DNA of 64,000 nucleotides from the NCBI RefSeq assembly GCF_037026715.1, contig NZ_JBANCG010000010.1:62001-126000 (forward strand). Reading direction: 5' to 3'. Source of the stretch: Breoghania sp037026715. GTDB lineage: Bacteria > Pseudomonadota > Alphaproteobacteria > Rhizobiales > Stappiaceae. Below the pieces are notes generated by a model. That model had not been told where the DNA came from. It made no database searches and saw nothing but the letters and a program-made list of their open reading frames with translations. The position numbers and the translations under genes were made by a program. Shown in pieces: positions 60,635-64,000 of this stretch (position 1 is the first letter of the stretch; every line of letters begins with the position of its first letter).

Positions 60635-60688
60635 TACAGTTCCCCCTATCCTGCACGCATCACGGGGCCTGCGTGCAGGATAGGGGGA
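60632..60688. other. T-DNA left border 3 with an inverted second border
   Basis: GACTACAGTTCCCCC then TATCCTG|CACGCA, with the plus-strand cut at 60653|60654. TCCCCCTATCCTGCACGCA (60641-60659) is repeated exactly on the other strand at 60670-60688, a 19-bp perfect inverted repeat with 10 bases between, giving a nic site on the minus strand too (cut at 60676|60675). Confidence 0.85.
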
Positions 60689-60726
60689 CATTCGCGGCAT
60701 TTTCCGCAAGTTGCACGGTTCCGTCA

Positions 60727-61053
60727 GGGGCGCTGGTCGCGCGTTATGCGCCTTCGGCGCTTGTTGCGCTGGATCCCGGATCTCTCGACACGCCTTGCGG
60801 CGCGCTCGGTCCGGGATGACGGCGGAGAGATTGGGGCGCGGGAAAGGACGGAGGCGTACGGACCGTGCCGGAGCCGAGGCCTAAGCGAGGGCAAGGGCAA
60901 GGGCAAGGGCAAGGGCAAGGGCAAGGAACCTTCCCTTCGACACCGCTTGTGTCAACGCGCCGTAGCCAGGGCCCTCACCGCATGCCCCGCACTCTCCACC
61001 CTCATCCCGGACCGAGTGCGCCCAAGGCGCATCGAGAGATCCGGGATCCAGCG
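60727..61053. repeat. 330-bp repeated element, copy 2
   Basis: Second copy of 56729-57058, same orientation, with six GGCAAG hexamers (60890-60925) and the same inverted ends. The stretch 60689-61313 otherwise shows no gene; 61150-61310 is AT-rich and probably holds the promoter of the next gene. Confidence 0.85.
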
Positions 61054-61313
61054 CAACAAGTGCCGAAGGCTCATGATAAGGACCAGAGCCCCTGGCGAAG
61101 CCGCAGCCCTCACGCACGCAAAAGCCGTCTTCACGCGCAACCGTATCCTCACCATGAAACGTATATTTTCCGAAAGAACGTATTTCTATTAAGATAATAT
61201 TGCCAAATATCATCGTATTACTTGACACTACACTTCCCGCACGGCCAATTTACACTTGGCGCATTTCACGCCATCGCATCGCGACTTCCTTCAATTTTCA
61301 GGGAATATTCTTC

Positions 61314-62513
61314 ATGTGTACGACATTCGCCTGTTTTCTGGCGGCCTTGCTGGCTTTTGAATCGGGGTGGGACCGGGATCGGTACGAGGCCGGCGGGATC
61401 GCCGACTGGCAGCTGACCCAGTGGGCCGGCGGGCCGGTGGAGAGCCACTATCCCGGCTATGCGAGCTGGAACGACCTCAGCGAGGCGGAGTGGCGGGAAA
61501 TGTCCTATCGCTCCACCAACTCGCTCGGCTTCGTCGGCTATCAGTTCGGCGAGGCTCTGCTGATCGACCTGGGATACTACGAGGCCACCACCTATTACGG
61601 GGCCGGCAGCGCCACCAATACCTGGAACGGCACCTGGACCGGCAAGAATGGGGTCTCCTCGCTCGACGATTTCAAGACGGCCGAGGCCCAGAACCGGGCC
61701 ATCCAGGAGGCTTTCGGCTACAATCTCCAGATCCTGCAGAACCAGCTTGCCGCCTATGGCCGCTCGATCGACGATTATGTCGGCACCACCGGCACCTACA
61801 CGCAGGGCGGAAAGAGCGAGAGCGTCGAGCTGACCCTGTCCGGCATTCTCGCCGCCACGCATCTGCGCGGCGCGTGGGGCACGGCCTCGCTGCTGCTGGA
61901 AGATGCCGTCAGTTCGGACGAGAACGGCACCTCGATCCTGCAATATATCGATCAGTTCGGCGGCTACGACACGCCGGGCGTCGACGCGCTGATCGGGACT
62001 TACGAGGGCCATGTGGTGGGGCAGGAAGGCCTCGGCGCGTTGCTGCTGGAGGGCGACCCGGCGCCCGAACCGGCCAAGGGCGATGGGCAGGACGAGGCGG
62101 AAACCCCGCCGGCCGAGGTCGCGGAGGCGAGCGGATCGGAAACCGAAACGCCCGCCGGGCCAGCCGCAGAGCCAGCCGACGAAACGCCCGGGACGCAGGG
62201 CGCGGAGACATCCACGAGCGGCGGGCGCACGCTGCCGCTCGGCTATGCCTGGGGCGAGCGCGAGACGGTGACGGATTTCGATCCCGCCAGCGACGTGATC
62301 GACTTCGGTGCCATGCCCGGCGCGGATATCGAGATCACCGAGGTCGACGGCGATCTGCTTATCGCGGTGAGGAACAATGGCGGGTCGGGATACCTGCTGA
62401 AGGGGATCCAGGCCGAGGATCTGGGCCCCGACAACCTGACCGCCGATGCGTGGAATCCGGTGCTGGAAAGCGGCGGCGTGCGCGCAAGGCTCCAGGCTCT
62501 GGGGGCACGCTAG
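61314..62513 (+). CDS. possible RTX-like exported protein of unknown function
   Basis: 399 residues. The N-terminal 220 contain aromatic-rich blocks (FESGWDRDRYEAGGIADWQLTQW, LGFVGYQFGEALLIDLGYYEATTYYG, in pieces) that recall a lysozyme-like or cell-wall-active fold but match nothing I can name. A Glu/Pro/Ala linker (about 235-305) leads to a C-terminal beta segment, GERETVTDFDPASDVIDFGAM and onward. This last part resembles the terminal part of haemolysin-type calcium-binding proteins sent out by type I secretion. AGGGA precedes the chosen ATG. A longer frame upstream has no ribosome site. Confidence 0.65.
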   Translation: MCTTFACFLAALLAFESGWDRDRYEAGGIADWQLTQWAGGPVESHYPGYASWNDLSEAEWREMSYRSTNSLGFVGYQFGEALLIDLGYYEATTYYGAGSATNTWNGTWTGKNGVSSLDDFKTAEAQNRAIQEAFGYNLQILQNQLAAYGRSIDDYVGTTGTYTQGGKSESVELTLSGILAATHLRGAWGTASLLLEDAVSSDENGTSILQYIDQFGGYDTPGVDALIGTYEGHVVGQEGLGALLLEGDPAPEPAKGDGQDEAETPPAEVAEASGSETETPAGPAAEPADETPGTQGAETSTSGGRTLPLGYAWGERETVTDFDPASDVIDFGAMPGADIEITEVDGDLLIAVRNNGGSGYLLKGIQAEDLGPDNLTADAWNPVLESGGVRARLQALGAR

Positions 62514-62907
62514 AGCATATCCCGACTGGAGCGTTTTCTTGTCGACCAGGCACTTCCGCCTGGAAGGACAGGCGCTCCGGCCCCTCGCCCCCTTCCCGGC
62601 CGGACAACCGGCCGGGACCTTTTCCTCCCCGCCGCCCTTTCGTTCCCCTCCGTCCCGCTCGCCCCCGTCCCTCCCATGCCCCCCCTGTAGCCGGACACTT
62701 GGAATTGGAGCGCGGGACACTTGGATCTGTAGCAATTCCGCATCGCGCCCAAACACATGCCCGGGACTGATCCCGGGGCATTCTGAAACCGCGCCAAGCC
62801 GGATTGAAATGCGCCTCTTCTCGCCCGCATTCGACGGCGAGGCGAGCGGAGCGCGGGACACATCGGCGGCGCGATGCACGCGCGGGAGAGACGATCCGTC
62901 TCCCCCT
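62514..62907. other. non-coding gap with convergent-gene hairpin
   Basis: 394 bases between two converging genes. Holds GGACACTTGGA twice (62693 and 62715) and a hairpin ATGCCCGGGA-CTGAT-CCCGGGGCAT (62757-62782), which could end transcription from both sides. No gene seen. Confidence 0.5.
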
Positions 62908-63909
62908 TCAGCGCCGCCTGCCACCCTCCGGTGCTTCCAGCTCGATGCTCGTCTCGAAGGTGCTGCCGAAACGGTGCTCCACCGTCGCGATGCGCCAGAG
63001 CCCGTTCGCCTCCGGCCGGAAGCCGGCAAGCGTCACGTTGGCTTCGGCCTGGGCTTCCGGCAGGCCGGCGAGTTTCACCGAGCCGGAAGCCGAGCCGCGG
63101 GAGAGCCTCTCGCCCTCGGAAGCCGCGGCCTTCTCGGCCTCCTCCTTACTCGCCAGCGCGTGGCGCAGGTGCTTGTCCGGGCCTTCGAGACCCGTTGAAA
63201 CGCGTTCCACCTTCGTCTCGCCCGTCTCGCGGTCGAACCACTTCGCGCTGGCCTTGCCGAAACGCGGCCGGGGCTCGACCTGGAAGCTCCACGAAACGCA
63301 ATCGGACCTGGCGATCGTGAGCGAAGGCAACGGCTGCCCGGATACCGAACCGCTCCCGCGCTTGACCAGGAGCATCTTCCCGCCCTTGACCGAAAACAAT
63401 GCGCCGAAACGATCGGCGAGACGCGTGCCGAAATCGAGCGCGGACTGGTCGACCCGCGCCGCATAGGGAACCTTGAGGCCCGCCAGTTCCGGGCTCACCT
63501 CGGCCTTCAGGCCGTGCCGGTCGGCCAGCGTCCTGATGATCCCGCCCAGCGTCTCGCCGTCGAAATGCTCCGACAGCGGCTCCTTCAGGTCTTTGCGCAT
63601 ATCGGCACCGCGACCGGAGAGCTTCAGAAATTCGCCGCCCGTTCCGCCCTCGATCGTCGACTTTTCGACGATGAAGAGCCCGACCACCCAGGCGCCGCCG
63701 CCCCGGAAACCGAAACGCACCGACAGCTCAGCCCCCTCGCGCGGGATCTCGATCCCGTTGCCCGCGTCATCGAAGGTGAGCTCGACGCTGTCGGCGTCCT
63801 GGCCGGTCGCGTCGCGCACGGTCGCCTCGATCAGGCGCTGGTAGAAACCGGCCGAGACCGGCTCACCGTCCACGTGGACCTCGATGAAGGGATGTGTGCG
63901 CATCGCCAT
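62908..63909 (-). CDS. phage late control protein D (P2 gpD-like tail protein)
   Basis: 333 residues with the gpD/late-control fold: an N-terminal FIEVHVDGEPVSAGFYQRLIEATVRD, middle GETLGGIIRTLADRHGLKAEV, and SALDFGTRLADRFGALFSVKGGKMLL. In P2-like phages it forms the tail-tube hub or baseplate spike base. It follows tail gene X, as in P2-like prophages; either prophage or phage-derived contractile particle. Confidence 0.9.
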   Translation of the reverse strand: MAMRTHPFIEVHVDGEPVSAGFYQRLIEATVRDATGQDADSVELTFDDAGNGIEIPREGAELSVRFGFRGGGAWVVGLFIVEKSTIEGGTGGEFLKLSGRGADMRKDLKEPLSEHFDGETLGGIIRTLADRHGLKAEVSPELAGLKVPYAARVDQSALDFGTRLADRFGALFSVKGGKMLLVKRGSGSVSGQPLPSLTIARSDCVSWSFQVEPRPRFGKASAKWFDRETGETKVERVSTGLEGPDKHLRHALASKEEAEKAAASEGERLSRGSASGSVKLAGLPEAQAEANVTLAGFRPEANGLWRIATVEHRFGSTFETSIELEAPEGGRRR

Positions 63910-63910
63910 G

Positions 63911-64000
63911 TCAGTCCCACAGGCGAACCGACGTCCGCTCCTCCGAGATCCGCCATTCCGGCAGGGTCAGGACCGTGCCGAGCGGCAGGACGAGGCCCGC
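63911..64000 (-). CDS. phage tail protein X (partial)
   Basis: Last 29 codons of a LysM-like tail protein X (GTVLTLPEWRISEERTSVRLWD then stop) running off the right edge. The stop lies just ahead of the gpD start. Together they mark a phage tail module continuing beyond the window. Confidence 0.8.
   Translation of the reverse strand, partial: AGLVLPLGTVLTLPEWRISEERTSVRLWD

Larger units (their letters stand above)
58345..60653 (+). mobile_element. T-DNA-like cassette 3 (2.3 kb)
   Basis: Between right border 3 and left border 3; one gene (58904-60154). The 5' part 58380-58903 holds a TTAAG-type TATA substitute (58745-58749), a strong C/T tract (58755-58800) and no bacterial ribosome site. The 3' part 60155-60653 has T-rich DNA (60313-60360), CACGTG twice (60449 and 60492), TTACGTAA (60477-60484), a C run (60517-60530) and a hairpin. 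Confidence 0.75.

Noticed and set aside
1..64000. CRISPR arrays, rRNA or tRNA genes, classical insertion sequences
   Set aside because: No regular repeat-spacer array, no tRNA-like or rRNA segments, and no transposase-like protein were recognised.

Overview
The window is high-GC alphaproteobacterial DNA, most likely from the Hyphomicrobiales (Rhizobiales) or a relative. The evidence is a repABC replication module, Agrobacterium-type vir genes and dense codon-biased operons. The repABC module and two parS-like sites say this is a large plasmid or chromid. No rRNA or tRNA gene was seen, and the genus cannot be named from sequence alone.

Layout. (1) 1-8.6 kb, minus strand: an arginine deiminase operon arcD-arcA-arcB-arcC, followed by a sensor kinase with a periplasmic amino-acid-binding domain and a sigma54-type response regulator. 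A near-perfect sigma54 promoter lies upstream of arcD. (2) 8.8-12.9 kb: repA-repB-repC. (3) 13.2-28.3 kb: DNA-processing and effector genes: virC1-virC2 diverging from virD1, virD2 relaxase, a small acidic gene, a VirE2-like protein, a VirE3-like protein, a small Arg-rich ORF, virD4, and a long disordered candidate effector. Another candidate effector lies at 13.2-15.0 kb. (4) 28.3-39.4 kb, minus strand: a complete virB1-virB11 type IV secretion operon, with the short lipoprotein gene between virB4 and virB5.

(5) 39.7-60.7 kb is the exciting part. Six sites carry a VirD2/RP4-type nic sequence, TATCCTG|C, within longer conserved repeats. They fall into two classes that alternate: a right-border class with a 42-nt core (three copies, one base different) and a left-border class (22 nt upstream of the nick conserved). 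They delimit three T-DNA-like cassettes in the same orientation: 39718-42937, 51461-56713 and 58345-60653. The four genes inside look eukaryotic: most have TATA-like boxes and pyrimidine-rich leaders, all have acceptable Kozak contexts, and most lack Shine-Dalgarno sequences. One is interrupted by a short intron with a GTAAGG donor, CTGAC branch site and CAG acceptor that restores frame when removed. The style resembles filamentous fungi, but the host is unknown. I infer a previously undescribed interkingdom DNA-transfer system.

(6) Between the cassettes are bacterial genes. One is an amide/urea-type ABC transporter operon with an amidase and AmiC/AmiR-like regulators (42.9-51.1 kb), preceded by a promoter-terminator leader suited to ANTAR antitermination. 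The other is an MntA/HepT toxin-antitoxin pair (57.4-58.2 kb). T-DNA 2 encodes a very large flavin amine-oxidase-like protein related to amide-forming tryptophan monooxygenase. An opine-like loop, in which the transformed host makes an amide and the bacterium takes it up and hydrolyses it, is an attractive inference. (7) 61.3-64.0 kb: a possible RTX-like exported protein and P2-like phage tail genes (D and X) running off the right edge.

Homology calls rest on motifs, order and remembered family sequences; no database search was possible.
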